A stretch of DNA of 59,151 nt from OPU3-GD-OMZ sp964515235 (lineage in GTDB: Bacteria; Pseudomonadota; Gammaproteobacteria; Methylococcales; Methylomonadaceae): the NCBI GenBank assembly GCA_964515235.1, contig CAZEVO010000011.1:1-59151 (forward strand), read 5' to 3'. A model generated the notes under the pieces. The model was not told the origin of the DNA. It did not search any database and was given only the letters and a program-made list of their open reading frames with translations. Below, piece by piece: positions 35,213-44,217 of the stretch. Numbering within the stretch: the first letter of the stretch is position 1; every line of letters begins with the position of its first letter. The translations under genes and the position numbers were made by a program.

Positions 35213-35977
35213 ATGAACACTGACACGATCAATATCGGTGTTAATAAACCTAGACACATTGCGATTGTAATGGATGGTAATGGTCGCTGGGCACAAGCGA
35301 AGCACTTGCCTCGTACTGCAGGGCATCATGCCGGTTCTAAAGCGGTGCGGCGTACCGTTGAGTATTGTGCTCAACAAGGTATAGAGGCTTTAACCTTATT
35401 TGCTTTTAGTAGTGAAAACTGGCGTAGACCGAAAGAAGAGGTTGAAATCTTAATGCGCTTGTTTATGGTCACGCTTGATCAGGAAGTTAAGGGCTTAAAT
35501 GAAAATAAGATTCGTCTGATGTTTATTGGGGACCGCAGTGCTTTTTCTAGGGCGTTACAAGATAAAATTAAAGAAAGCGAGCAATTAACCCAACAAAACA
35601 CTGGGATGACGTTAATGATCGCCGCAAATTATGGCGGACGCTGGGATATTTGTCAGGCTACTGAGAAAATTGTGCAACAGGCTATCGCAACGAATGATCC
35701 TAATTTTAAAGTGACAGAAGCATTATTTGAGAGCAGTTTGGAGACAGCAGGGATTCATGATCCGGATTTATTGATCCGAACTGGCGGTGAAAAAAGGATC
35801 AGTAATTTCATGTTGTGGCAAATGGCTTACACTGAGTTTTTTAATAGTACAGTGCTTTGGCCTGACTTTAATGAAGATTATTTGAGGGAAGCCATTTTCG
35901 ATTACCAAAATAGGCAGCGGCGCTTTGGCCGTACAGGAGCACAGGTCGACTCGACCAAGAACAATAATAAAAACTAA
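35213..35977 (+). CDS. uppS: Undecaprenyl diphosphate synthase
   Basis: UppS is the cis-prenyltransferase that makes the C55 carrier lipid for peptidoglycan and lipopolysaccharide. The 254-residue protein has HIAIVMDGNGRWA with the catalytic Asp, the HHAGSKAVRRTVEY segment, FAFSSENWRRPKEEV, and the late DLLIRTGGEKRISNFMLWQ. It lies between frr and cdsA in the standard order. Confidence 0.97.
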   Translation: MNTDTINIGVNKPRHIAIVMDGNGRWAQAKHLPRTAGHHAGSKAVRRTVEYCAQQGIEALTLFAFSSENWRRPKEEVEILMRLFMVTLDQEVKGLNENKIRLMFIGDRSAFSRALQDKIKESEQLTQQNTGMTLMIAANYGGRWDICQATEKIVQQAIATNDPNFKVTEALFESSLETAGIHDPDLLIRTGGEKRISNFMLWQMAYTEFFNSTVLWPDFNEDYLREAIFDYQNRQRRFGRTGAQVDSTKNNNKN

Positions 35978-36014
35978 CTATCAATTTAAATTATTAAGAC
36001 GACTAAAAGAGACA

Positions 36015-36884
36015 ATGTTAATTAAACGTATTATTACAGCACTTGTATTGATTCCTGCCATTATCGCTGCAGTTTTTTTATTGCCGGATAATTATTTTAA
36101 TCTATTTTGTGCCCTTTTCATTTTAGTGGCCGGCTGGGAATGGGTGAGTCTATCAGGTGTAAGTGACCGAATTGTAAAGATTATTTTTCTGGTCTTTTTA
36201 GGCCTCTCGATGCAGGCAATGGGGTCATGGGTAGATTTTATTGAATATTTGGTTGATGAGTTACATAACCTAGATATTTATGAGTTATCTGGAATTATTG
36301 ATTGGCTCGCTATAGGCCCAGCATTGTGGTGGCTTTTTGCGATGATCTTGATTCGTAATGCAGGCGGTGCTTTACTTGAAATTAATATTAAGAAGCGCTT
36401 TAAGTTAATTTTGGGCTGGCTTTTGCTGCTTTCGGCATGGTTGTTTTTTACCCGTCTCAGAGCACTTTACGGTAACGAAATGATTATGTATTTCCTATTG
36501 TTGATTTGGACGGCTGATATTGCGGCTTATTTTGTCGGACGTAAGTATGGCGAAATGAAGTTGGCACCGGAAATTAGTCCGGGAAAAACCATTGCCGGCA
36601 TGTATGGGGCCATTGTTTCAGCCTTTATAATGGGTATCGGTTTGGGTTTTTATTATGGTTTTCCACTGATTATTGCCGCTAATTTTGTCATGTTATCGGC
36701 CTTTACCGTACTTGTTTCGATTTATGGTGATTTGTTTATTAGTATGCTGAAACGCCGTCAAGGTGTTAAAGATTCGGGAACCTTATTACCTGGCCACGGC
36801 GGTGTACTGGACCGTCTGGATAGTTTGATTTCTGCGATTCCGGTATTTTATTTGGGCGTCATCTTAATTCGCCAAGTCTCATGA
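36015..36884 (+). CDS. cdsA: Phosphatidate cytidylyltransferase (CDP-diglyceride synthase)
   Basis: CdsA makes CDP-diacylglycerol, the precursor of the membrane phospholipids. The ATG at 36015 (289 residues) begins directly with a membrane helix, as in the family; the longer frame upstream is the shadow of the uppS end. The protein has about eight helices and the C-terminal signature KDSGTLLPGHGGVLDRLDS. It overlaps dxr by four bases. Confidence 0.95.
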   Translation: MLIKRIITALVLIPAIIAAVFLLPDNYFNLFCALFILVAGWEWVSLSGVSDRIVKIIFLVFLGLSMQAMGSWVDFIEYLVDELHNLDIYELSGIIDWLAIGPALWWLFAMILIRNAGGALLEINIKKRFKLILGWLLLLSAWLFFTRLRALYGNEMIMYFLLLIWTADIAAYFVGRKYGEMKLAPEISPGKTIAGMYGAIVSAFIMGIGLGFYYGFPLIIAANFVMLSAFTVLVSIYGDLFISMLKRRQGVKDSGTLLPGHGGVLDRLDSLISAIPVFYLGVILIRQVS

Positions 36885-38059
36885 AGGGAATATGCATTCT
36901 GGGTTCAACCGGTTCGATTGGCGTGAGTACGCTGGATGTCGTAGCGCGTCATCCCGACCTGTATCGGGTCATTGCATTAACGGCGAATACTAATATTACT
37001 GATTTATTGCAGCAATGCTTAGAACATCGTCCTCAATACGTGGTGGTCGATAGCCGAAAAGCAGAAGAAATGAGGCAATTGCTGGCGTCTTCTGGGCTTT
37101 CATCGATTGAAGTATTGACCGGGACGGCTGGGCTTGAGCAGGTTGCTATTTTAGAGTCGGTAGACTCGGTCATGGCGGCCATAGTCGGTGCTGCGGGTTT
37201 ACTACCCACATTAGCCGCTGCAAAAGCAGGTAAAACGGTATTATTGGCGAATAAAGAAGCCTTAGTGATGTCGGGCGATCTGTTTATGGAAGCCGTTGCG
37301 GAATCTAAAGCAGAGTTACTGCCGATCGACAGTGAGCATAATGCGATTTTTCAGTGTATGCCGGCAGGTTATCAGGCTGGTCAGAAAGCACCGGTTGCAC
37401 GGCGTATTTTACTGACTGCTTCGGGGGGTCCGTTTCGAACGTTGCCCGTGGAACAGTTAGTAGATGTGACTCCGGCACAGGCAGTGGCACATCCGAACTG
37501 GGATATGGGTCAGAAAATATCGGTTGATTCAGCAACGATGATGAACAAAGGTCTGGAAATGATTGAAGCTTGTTTATTGTTTAATATGCCATCAGATCAA
37601 ATTCAAATCGTTTTGCACCCGCAAAGTATTATTCATTCTATGGTCGACTATGTCGACGGTACGGTGTTGGCTCAAATGGGTAATCCTGATATGCGAATTC
37701 CTATTGCGCATGCCTTGGCAATGCCTGAGCGCTTTGAGTCAGGGGCCGAGCCGTTAAATATTTTTGATGTGAAACGGATGGATTTTGAAGAGCCTGATCT
37801 GGAACGTTTTCCTTGTTTACGTCTGGCCTACCAGGCAATTAACCATGGCGGTATTATGCCGGCGGTATTAAATGCAGCCAATGAGGTTGCCGTTGCGGCA
37901 TTCTTACAGGAGCGAATCCGCTTTACCGATATTGCTAAGGTTATTGAGCGTTGTATGGATTTAATCGCACCGGCCAGTGCTGAAAGTTTAGCCATTGTGC
38001 TCGATGCAGACCGGTTGGCACGAGAGCATTCTGAAGAGATTATTAGAGGCATGGTCTAA
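36881..38059 (+). CDS. dxr: 1-deoxy-D-xylulose 5-phosphate reductoisomerase
   Basis: Dxr makes 2-C-methyl-erythritol 4-phosphate with NADPH in the non-mevalonate isoprenoid route, which feeds UppS. The 392-residue protein has GSTGSIGVSTLDV, LANKEALVMSG, PIDSEHNAIFQ, TASGGPFRT, HPNWDMGQKISVDSATMMNKGLE and HPQSIIHSMV, the full set of NADPH- and metal-binding motifs. It is coupled to cdsA by an ATGA overlap. Confidence 0.97.
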   Translation: MKGICILGSTGSIGVSTLDVVARHPDLYRVIALTANTNITDLLQQCLEHRPQYVVVDSRKAEEMRQLLASSGLSSIEVLTGTAGLEQVAILESVDSVMAAIVGAAGLLPTLAAAKAGKTVLLANKEALVMSGDLFMEAVAESKAELLPIDSEHNAIFQCMPAGYQAGQKAPVARRILLTASGGPFRTLPVEQLVDVTPAQAVAHPNWDMGQKISVDSATMMNKGLEMIEACLLFNMPSDQIQIVLHPQSIIHSMVDYVDGTVLAQMGNPDMRIPIAHALAMPERFESGAEPLNIFDVKRMDFEEPDLERFPCLRLAYQAINHGGIMPAVLNAANEVAVAAFLQERIRFTDIAKVIERCMDLIAPASAESLAIVLDADRLAREHSEEIIRGMV

Positions 38060-38061
38060 AC

Positions 38062-39432
38062 GTGGAATCGCCGTCCTTAATTTACACCTTATTTTACTTT
38101 CTGATTGCGATCGCTATTTTAGTATCTTTTCATGAGTATGGACACTTTTGGGTCGCACGTAAATTAGGGGTTAGAGTGCTTCGTTTTTCGATTGGTTTTG
38201 GTAAGGTGTTATGGCGTTATCAGAAGACCCCTGATTCAACTGAATATGTGATTGCCGCAATTCCTCTAGGCGGCTATGTCAAAATGCTCGATGAAAGTAT
38301 TGAGCCGGTAGAAGAGTCGCAGTTACCGTTTGCCTTTAATCGACAGCCGTTATGGTCGCGATCTGCCATCGTACTGGCCGGACCGCTATTTAATCTAATC
38401 TTAGCGGTACTGTTGTATTGGGCTGTTTTTTTTATTGGTGATATTGGAATTCGTCCAGTGATCGCAGAGCCTGCTCCAATGACTATTGCTGCGGGTGGGG
38501 GATTCACTGAAAGAGATGAAATTCTGACGGTTAATGATCAATTAACGCCCACTTGGTCTGAAGCCATGGGGACTGTGTTTTCTACAGCTCTCAAGGGTAA
38601 GCGTCAGGTTGCGGTTGAGGTTTTAACCGATAGCGGTGATAAAACGGTTAGAGTTTTACAACTACCGGCCGTATTAGAAACGGATCCAACTGAGTTTTAT
38701 AAAGCATTAGGTTTATCGTTATGGTCCCCAACCATCGCCCCAGTTATTGGTAAAGTGGTCCCCGAGGGACCAGCTGAAAAGGCAGGACTAGCCGTTGATG
38801 ATTATATAGTCAGTGTGAATGGTTCAGCATTGACTCGGTGGATGGATCTGGTCGATTATGTAAAAAAATCACCGGGTGAGACGTTGCAGCTAGTGATAGA
38901 ACGCGGCGGTGTGGCAATGAATTTGGCTGTTACTCCTGAGCGTATTGACAGTGACTCGGGAGCTCAGGGGAAAATTGGTGCCGGTGCTAAAGTGCCAGAA
39001 GATTTAGTTCAATCAATGCGGGTGGAATATACTTTGCCGCCGATTGAAGGTTTTTTAGCAGCCTGTAATAAAACCTATCAATTTACTATTGCATCGTTGA
39101 AGATGGTGGGCTTTATGGTCGCAGGGACTGCTTCGGTTGATAATCTAAGCGGCCCTTTAAGCATTGCACAATATGCTGGTCAGTCCGCTGATTTAGGCTT
39201 AGTGCATTTTCTAAAATTTCTTGCTGTGGTGAGTGTAAGTCTTGGTATTTTGAATTTATTACCGATTCCGGTATTAGATGGCGGTCATTTGATGTTTTAC
39301 GCCATTGAAGCGATTAAAGGCAGCCCGGTCTCAGAGCGGGTCCAGATCGTCTTTCAGCAATTTGGTTTTATTATTTTATTATCACTGATGGCACTTGCAG
39401 TGATGTTAGATATTCAGCGATTATTTAGTTAA
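38062..39432 (+). CDS. rseP: Site-2 protease RseP
   Basis: RseP is an intramembrane zinc protease that cleaves RseA to release sigma-E and clears signal peptides. The 456-residue protein has HEYGH at 24-28 in the first helix, two PDZ domains (about 115-200 and 215-290), and the second zinc motif PVLDGGH with C-terminal helices. It starts with GTG two bases after dxr. Unusually, bamA, skp, lpxD and fabZ do not follow; dsbC does. Confidence 0.95.
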   Translation: MESPSLIYTLFYFLIAIAILVSFHEYGHFWVARKLGVRVLRFSIGFGKVLWRYQKTPDSTEYVIAAIPLGGYVKMLDESIEPVEESQLPFAFNRQPLWSRSAIVLAGPLFNLILAVLLYWAVFFIGDIGIRPVIAEPAPMTIAAGGGFTERDEILTVNDQLTPTWSEAMGTVFSTALKGKRQVAVEVLTDSGDKTVRVLQLPAVLETDPTEFYKALGLSLWSPTIAPVIGKVVPEGPAEKAGLAVDDYIVSVNGSALTRWMDLVDYVKKSPGETLQLVIERGGVAMNLAVTPERIDSDSGAQGKIGAGAKVPEDLVQSMRVEYTLPPIEGFLAACNKTYQFTIASLKMVGFMVAGTASVDNLSGPLSIAQYAGQSADLGLVHFLKFLAVVSVSLGILNLLPIPVLDGGHLMFYAIEAIKGSPVSERVQIVFQQFGFIILLSLMALAVMLDIQRLFS

Positions 39433-39444
39433 GGAGTCTTCGGT

Positions 39445-40158
39445 ATGCGGTTATGGAGCAGTAGGTTTTTAAAAATAGTCTTGGCAATGACCTTAATTAG
39501 TCCAGTTTTTGCTGGAGAAGAGGCGGTTAGAGCGGCCTTGACCAAAGCTATGCCGTCGCTGACAGTTGACTCGATTCAGAGTTCTGAAATTGAAGGTTTA
39601 TATGAAGTGGTTATTGGTTCCAAAATTGTTTATGTCTCCAGTGACGGGAACTATTTATTACAAGGTCAACTGATTGATATTGCCGCACGGAAAGATCTAA
39701 CCGAGGCACGTTTAAGCGGTTCCCGCGTTAAAGCACTAGCGGCTATTGCACCGGAAGAAATGCTTGTTTTTACCGCGGATCAGCCGAAATATAAAATCAC
39801 CGTTTTTACTGATATTGATTGTGGCTATTGCCGGAAATTACATCGTGAAATTGACCAGTATTTAGCGCGTGGAATCAGTGTTCATTATATGTTCTATCCC
39901 AGAGCCGGGTTAGGGTCTGAATCGTATGATAAGGCGGTTTCAGTGTGGTGTGCTCAAGACCAACATGCAGCATTAACGGCAGCAAAATCAGGGCAGGATC
40001 CGGTTAAAAAAACCTGTGATAATCCGATTAAAAAGCATATGGCACTGGCGAGTAACTTTGGCCTGAGTGGTACCCCGATGATGGTGTCTGAAAAAGGCAC
40101 TATTTTTGCTGGCTATATGCCCCCAGAGCAATTGGAAAAAGCCTTAGCATTTGAATAA
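39445..40158 (+). CDS. dsbC: Thiol:disulfide interchange protein DsbC
   Basis: DsbC is a periplasmic disulfide isomerase, kept reduced by DsbD. The 237-residue protein has a signal peptide (cleavage after VFA, about residue 23), an N-terminal dimerisation domain and a thioredoxin domain with active-site CGYC (126-129) in FTDIDCGYCRKLH. A second Cys pair (VWCAQD and KTCDNP) is also present, as in Escherichia coli DsbC. AAGGAG precedes the ATG 12 bases after rseP, so it is probably co-transcribed. Confidence 0.93.
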   Translation: MRLWSSRFLKIVLAMTLISPVFAGEEAVRAALTKAMPSLTVDSIQSSEIEGLYEVVIGSKIVYVSSDGNYLLQGQLIDIAARKDLTEARLSGSRVKALAAIAPEEMLVFTADQPKYKITVFTDIDCGYCRKLHREIDQYLARGISVHYMFYPRAGLGSESYDKAVSVWCAQDQHAALTAAKSGQDPVKKTCDNPIKKHMALASNFGLSGTPMMVSEKGTIFAGYMPPEQLEKALAFE

Positions 40159-40167
40159 TCATTGACC

Positions 40168-42747
40168 TTAAAGCAGTTTCTTTAACGCATAGAGTTGTTG
40201 CAGTGCTTCTAATGGCGTGAGTTGCTCAGGGTCGATCGTTTCTAAAACCGATAACGCTTCAGAGGGAGTGTGCTGCGGTTCAAAATTAAACAGGTCAAGT
40301 TGATCGCTCCCTAAGTTGTCTTGCTGGTCGCGGTAGCTTTGTTGTTCTAAAGACTGTAATTTTTCCCGAGCTTTTTCGATCACCGGTAATGGAACGCCAG
40401 CTAAGGCTGCGACTTGTAAGCCATAGCTTTGACTGGCTGCGCCTTCTTTAATGGCATGTAAAAAGAAAATCTTGTTATCGTGTTCACGGGCGTCCAAATG
40501 GATATTATGAATGGTTTTTTTCGCATTGGTTAATTGCGTTAATTCAAAATAATGGGTCGCAAACAGGGTATAGGCCTGCGTCTGGTTGGCCAGATATTCA
40601 GCACAGGCCCAAGCCAGAGACAAGCCATCAAAGGTACTGGTGCCGCGGCCGATTTCATCCATTAAAATTAAACTGTTTGCCGTTGCATGGTTAAGAATAT
40701 AGGCGGTTTCTGACATTTCCACCATAAAGGTTGAGCGGCCACTGGCTAAATCATCAAAAGCCCCGATTCGGGTAAAGATTTTATCAACAGGACCGATGTC
40801 GGCAGATTCAGCCGGTACAAAACAGCCGATATGAGCCATTAAGACAATCAGTGCCGTCTGGCGCATATAGGTTGACTTACCGCCCATATTCGGGCCGGTA
40901 ATAATCAACATGCGGCGGGTTGAGCCAAGGGTTAAGTCGTTGGCAATAAAAGGGGTTTCTAAGACTGACTCGACCACCAGATGGCGCCCGCCTTGAATCT
41001 TAATGCCGGGGTTAGTTTTAAGGGTCGGGCAACTGAGGTTGAGTGAGTTACTGCGGTCAGCAAAATTAACTAAAATATCCAGTTCAGACAGTCCTTGGCT
41101 TAACTGTTGTAGGGTTGAGACCGATTGACCCAGTTGGTTTAGTAAATCGTCGTACAGCGTTTTTTCAAAAGCCAGTGCTTTTTCTCGGGCGCTGAGGATT
41201 TTATCTTCAAAGGCTTTGAGTTCTTCGGTAATAAAACGCTCCGTATTTTTAAGGGTTTGTTTGCGGGTGTAATGGGCCGGGACCTGTTCAGATTGAGAGC
41301 GTGGTATTTCAATATAAAAACCGTGCACCCGGTTGTAGTTAACCTTGAGGGTGGTAATGCCGCTGTTTTGTTTTTCTTGCGTTTCAAGATCGAGTAAGAA
41401 CTGGTCGGCATTTTGGCTTAAATTACGCAGTTCATCCAGTTCGCGATGGTAGTTTTGAGCAATCACGCCGCCATCTCGAATTAATGTCGGCGGATTGTCG
41501 ACCAGCGCACGTTGTAGCAGGGTTAATAAGTCCGGCTGTATATCGATGGCAGCGGTTAACGATTTTAGTCGAGGGATAAGACGGAGTGGGGTTAGCAATT
41601 GCTGTATTTCAGGGAGCGCAGCGAGGGTATTGCGGAGGGTAATTAGGTCTCGGGGGCGGGCTGATTTTAGAGCAATACGCGTACTGATGCGTTCAATATC
41701 ACCGACTTTTTTGAGAGGGTGTTGTAACGCTTCATAGTGGCTGGCCTCTAAGAGTGCGGTAATCGCCTGATAGCGGTGTTCTAGGGTGGTTTTACAACGC
41801 AGCGGTAAATTAATCCAGCGCCGCAGGTGGCGGCTGCCCATGGCGGTTTGGGTGTTGTTGAGTACGCCAAACAGGGTATAGCGTAAATCACCGCTGGGGT
41901 GCTGGTCGAGTTCTAAGTTTTTACGGCTGGCAGCATCGAGTGTGATATGGGAATCACTGTTTTCAACAGTAATCCCCTGAAGATGCGGTAAGGCTTGTTT
42001 TTGGGTCTCTTTGACATATTGCAGTAAACAGCCGATAGCGCCAATAGCAAGCGGCAGGCCTTCTAGGCCAAAGCCGTTTAAATCGTGAATTTTAAATTGA
42101 TTTAATAGTAATTGGCGGGCACTGGCAGGGTCAAAGTGCCAGGGTGGCCGGACGGTAACACCGGTTCTGGATTTTAATAGCGGCGGTAGAGGCATCTGTT
42201 CATTGACTAAACATTCAGCCGGTTGCAGGCGTTCGATCATGCTAGCTAAGTCGCTACTTGGGTCGAGGGTTTCAACGCGTAACTGGCCACTACTTAATAC
42301 CAAACTGGCAATGGCCATCTTGTCGTCTTGTTGATGGATGGCAACCAATAAGTGGTCTCGGCTGTCCTCAAGAAACGAGTCATCGGTTAAGGTGCCGGGG
42401 GTGATAATGCGCACCACTTCCCGTTCCACCGGGCCTTTACTGGTAGCAGGGTCGCCTATTTGCTCACAAATCGCGACCGATTCACCGGCTCTGAGCAGTT
42501 TAGCCAGATAATTGTCGGCAGCATGATAGGGGATGCCGGCCATCGGGATCGGGCTGCCGGCCGAACTGCCGCGGCTGGTGAGGGTAATATTGAGCAGGTG
42601 GGCGGCCTTTTGCGCATCGTCAAAAAACAATTCGTAAAAATCGCCCATCCGGTAGAACAATAAGGTGTCAGGGTGCTGCCCTTTAATACGGTGGTACTGC
42701 GCCATCATCGGGGTATGTTGTTTGGTCGGTTTTTCTTTTATACTCAT
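40168..42747 (-). CDS. mutS: DNA mismatch repair protein MutS
   Basis: MutS recognises mismatches and starts repair with MutL. The 859-residue protein has the mismatch-reading Phe-Tyr-Glu motif in YRMGDFYELFFDDA, the connector, lever and clamp domains, and the ATPase with GPNMGGKSTYMRQ (about residues 615-627). DEIGRGTSTFDGLSLA and ATHYFELTQL follow, with a C-terminal dimerisation tail. It converges on dsbC with a ten-base gap and is divergent from the CinA-type gene. Confidence 0.97.
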   Translation of the reverse strand: MSIKEKPTKQHTPMMAQYHRIKGQHPDTLLFYRMGDFYELFFDDAQKAAHLLNITLTSRGSSAGSPIPMAGIPYHAADNYLAKLLRAGESVAICEQIGDPATSKGPVEREVVRIITPGTLTDDSFLEDSRDHLLVAIHQQDDKMAIASLVLSSGQLRVETLDPSSDLASMIERLQPAECLVNEQMPLPPLLKSRTGVTVRPPWHFDPASARQLLLNQFKIHDLNGFGLEGLPLAIGAIGCLLQYVKETQKQALPHLQGITVENSDSHITLDAASRKNLELDQHPSGDLRYTLFGVLNNTQTAMGSRHLRRWINLPLRCKTTLEHRYQAITALLEASHYEALQHPLKKVGDIERISTRIALKSARPRDLITLRNTLAALPEIQQLLTPLRLIPRLKSLTAAIDIQPDLLTLLQRALVDNPPTLIRDGGVIAQNYHRELDELRNLSQNADQFLLDLETQEKQNSGITTLKVNYNRVHGFYIEIPRSQSEQVPAHYTRKQTLKNTERFITEELKAFEDKILSAREKALAFEKTLYDDLLNQLGQSVSTLQQLSQGLSELDILVNFADRSNSLNLSCPTLKTNPGIKIQGGRHLVVESVLETPFIANDLTLGSTRRMLIITGPNMGGKSTYMRQTALIVLMAHIGCFVPAESADIGPVDKIFTRIGAFDDLASGRSTFMVEMSETAYILNHATANSLILMDEIGRGTSTFDGLSLAWACAEYLANQTQAYTLFATHYFELTQLTNAKKTIHNIHLDAREHDNKIFFLHAIKEGAASQSYGLQVAALAGVPLPVIEKAREKLQSLEQQSYRDQQDNLGSDQLDLFNFEPQHTPSEALSVLETIDPEQLTPLEALQQLYALKKLL

Positions 42748-42804
42748 GGCCCTATTTTACTGAATCGGAGTTTTTACTGGTGATAAATTATTGGCAGGTG
42801 TGGC

Positions 42805-43290
42805 GTGGATAAAAAAATAATAACCTTAGCCGGTGAGGTGGCGGCTTTACTGGCCGATAAAAAAATAACTGTGGCGGTTGCAGAATCCTGTACCGGCGGC
42901 GCTTTGTGCCAAGCCTTAACCGACATTCCGGGGAGTTCTGCATGGTTTGACCGGGGCTTTGTGACTTACAGTAATCAGGCGAAAGTCGATATGCTCGGGG
43001 TCAGCCCTGCCTTACTCGACCAATACGGCGCGGTGAGCTTTGAAACCGCACGGGCCATGGTGGAGGGGGTACATAACCACAGCAACGCAGAACTGGCCAT
43101 TGCGATTACCGGTATCGCCGGGCCAGAGGGCGGGACGGCTCAAAAGCCGGTTGGTACAGTTTTTTTCGGCATCGGCCAAAAAGGCCAAGCGGTTAAGATT
43201 GACAAACGCCGTTTTAAAGGCGACCGGAATGAAGTCAGAGCGCGCAGTATCGAGTTTGTGCTAAAAGCGTTACTTAAAACGCTGGGATGA
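42805..43290 (+). CDS. pncC: CinA C-terminal type nicotinamide-nucleotide amidase
   Basis: The 161-residue protein is the stand-alone CinA C-terminal domain with TVAVAESCTGGALCQAL, IPGSSAWFDRGFVTYSNQAKVDMLGV, GAVSFETARAM and AITGIAGPEGGT. The family deamidates nicotinamide mononucleotide for NAD salvage. It begins with GTG and is divergent from mutS, a common gammaproteobacterial order. recA, which usually follows, is absent here; a pilin gene follows on the other strand. Confidence 0.93.
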   Translation: MDKKIITLAGEVAALLADKKITVAVAESCTGGALCQALTDIPGSSAWFDRGFVTYSNQAKVDMLGVSPALLDQYGAVSFETARAMVEGVHNHSNAELAIAITGIAGPEGGTAQKPVGTVFFGIGQKGQAVKIDKRRFKGDRNEVRARSIEFVLKALLKTLG

Positions 43291-43313
43291 AAAAAATGCC
43301 CCCAAAAGGGGGC
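43290..43313 (-). terminator. Rho-independent terminator after pilA
   Basis: On the minus strand, GCCCCC and GGGGGC arms with a TTTT loop (43298-43313) are followed by A then six Ts. It lies about 35 bases after the pilA stop. The plus-strand transcript of the CinA-type gene sees the hairpin without a T-run. Confidence 0.88.
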
Positions 43314-43348
43314 TAATTATTGGGGGTTTACTCAAAAAGAAAAAAGGG

Positions 43349-43807
43349 TTAACACAGACCGGCAGTAACACAGGTTGAGGTTGGGTCAACTGCCCATGTT
43401 AATGTACCCTGCCCTGTAACGGGTGTGCATGTTGTGCCGCTTACTGTTCCTATGCATGGTGTTAAAATATAAGTTGTCGAATCAACACTCGCCTCCCCGG
43501 TGGCGGTAATTATAGCGGTTGTTGTAGCTATCGTAACGTCATTTACGTTCTGACCAACTTCTGATTCTGTAAGGGTAATTCCCAGTTCAGATTCTGAATC
43601 ACAGGAAGCTAGATCATTTTCGGTTTGAAAACAGATGTCAATTGCTAACTTTACCGGATCGGCGGCACTGATTACTTCGGTAAATTTTGCCTTTTTGGTG
43701 TAGGTGCTGTAAGCCGGAATCGCAATGGCGGCTAAAATGCCGATAATCGCAACAACGATCAGTAATTCGATTAAGGTAAAGCCTTTTTGATTAGATTGAT
43801 ATTTCAT
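43349..43807 (-). CDS. pilA: Type IV major pilin PilA
   Basis: The 152-residue prepilin has a short basic leader cut by PilD between Gly9 and Phe10 (QKG/FTLIELLIVVAIIGILAAIAIPAY), with the conserved Glu14. The C-terminal globular part has four cysteines, including a CDSESE and a final Cys that could form the pilin disulfide loop. AAGGA precedes the ATG, and a sigma-54 promoter candidate lies 50 bases upstream. No other pil genes are adjacent, so it is probably monocistronic. The terminator after it fits high expression. Confidence 0.93.
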   Translation of the reverse strand: MKYQSNQKGFTLIELLIVVAIIGILAAIAIPAYSTYTKKAKFTEVISAADPVKLAIDICFQTENDLASCDSESELGITLTESEVGQNVNDVTIATTTAIITATGEASVDSTTYILTPCIGTVSGTTCTPVTGQGTLTWAVDPTSTCVTAGLC

Positions 43808-43856
43808 TTAATTTTTCCTTGTTCGGTTGGAAAGGGTTGTCTTTGGTATCGGTATT

Positions 43857-43873
43857 TGCATTTGCTGTGCCAA
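43857..43873 (-). promoter_or_regulatory. Sigma-54 promoter candidate for pilA
   Basis: Read on the minus strand, TTGGCACAGCAAATGCA has the invariant GG and GC with the required spacing (GG at 43870-43871, GC at 43858-43859). It differs from TGGCAC-N5-TTGCA in one base. It lies about 50 bases before the pilA start. Sigma-54 with PilR activates pilA in many gammaproteobacteria. Confidence 0.72.
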
Positions 43874-44217
43874 ATGCACAAATCAGCAGGTACAAAAAAG
43901 AAATAATGAAGGTAACTATTTGAAAACAAGGTGTTTTTAAAAGTCAACGGCATTAACCAACAGGTGTTTAAGCAATAAAACCGCAGTTGCTTGAAGCCAT
44001 TTTGATTTGCACGATGCAATGCATTTGCTTATTTCAAGGGGTTTTGCACAATTCAACGGTTCAGGCGTAGTTTTTAGAGTCTCTAGTGCGCAATAAAGCC
44101 CTTTATTACTGGGAATAAAAATGAGAAACTAACGGTTAAGACCCTAAAACCAATAAAAAAGAAGGGTTTTACGCTTTTAGGCGCGTGTAAAAATAAACAA
44201 ATTTGAGGAGATTTATC
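43874..44217. other. Intergenic region between divergent pilA and peroxidase genes
   Basis: No gene is supported in these bases. It should hold upstream activator sites for pilA and the promoter of the cytochrome c peroxidase. A short perfect inverted repeat TTGCA-CGA-TGCAA lies at 44007-44019. The nine bases GCATTTGCT at 44021-44029 recur at the pilA sigma-54 site (43858-43866). A 71-codon minus-strand frame here overlaps the pilA start and looks non-coding. Confidence 0.5.

Noticed and set aside
43804..44019. 71-codon minus-strand frame upstream of pilA
   Set aside because: It overlaps the pilA start and the sigma-54 site, has no ribosome binding site and is rich in Cys, Phe and Tyr in a non-protein-like way.
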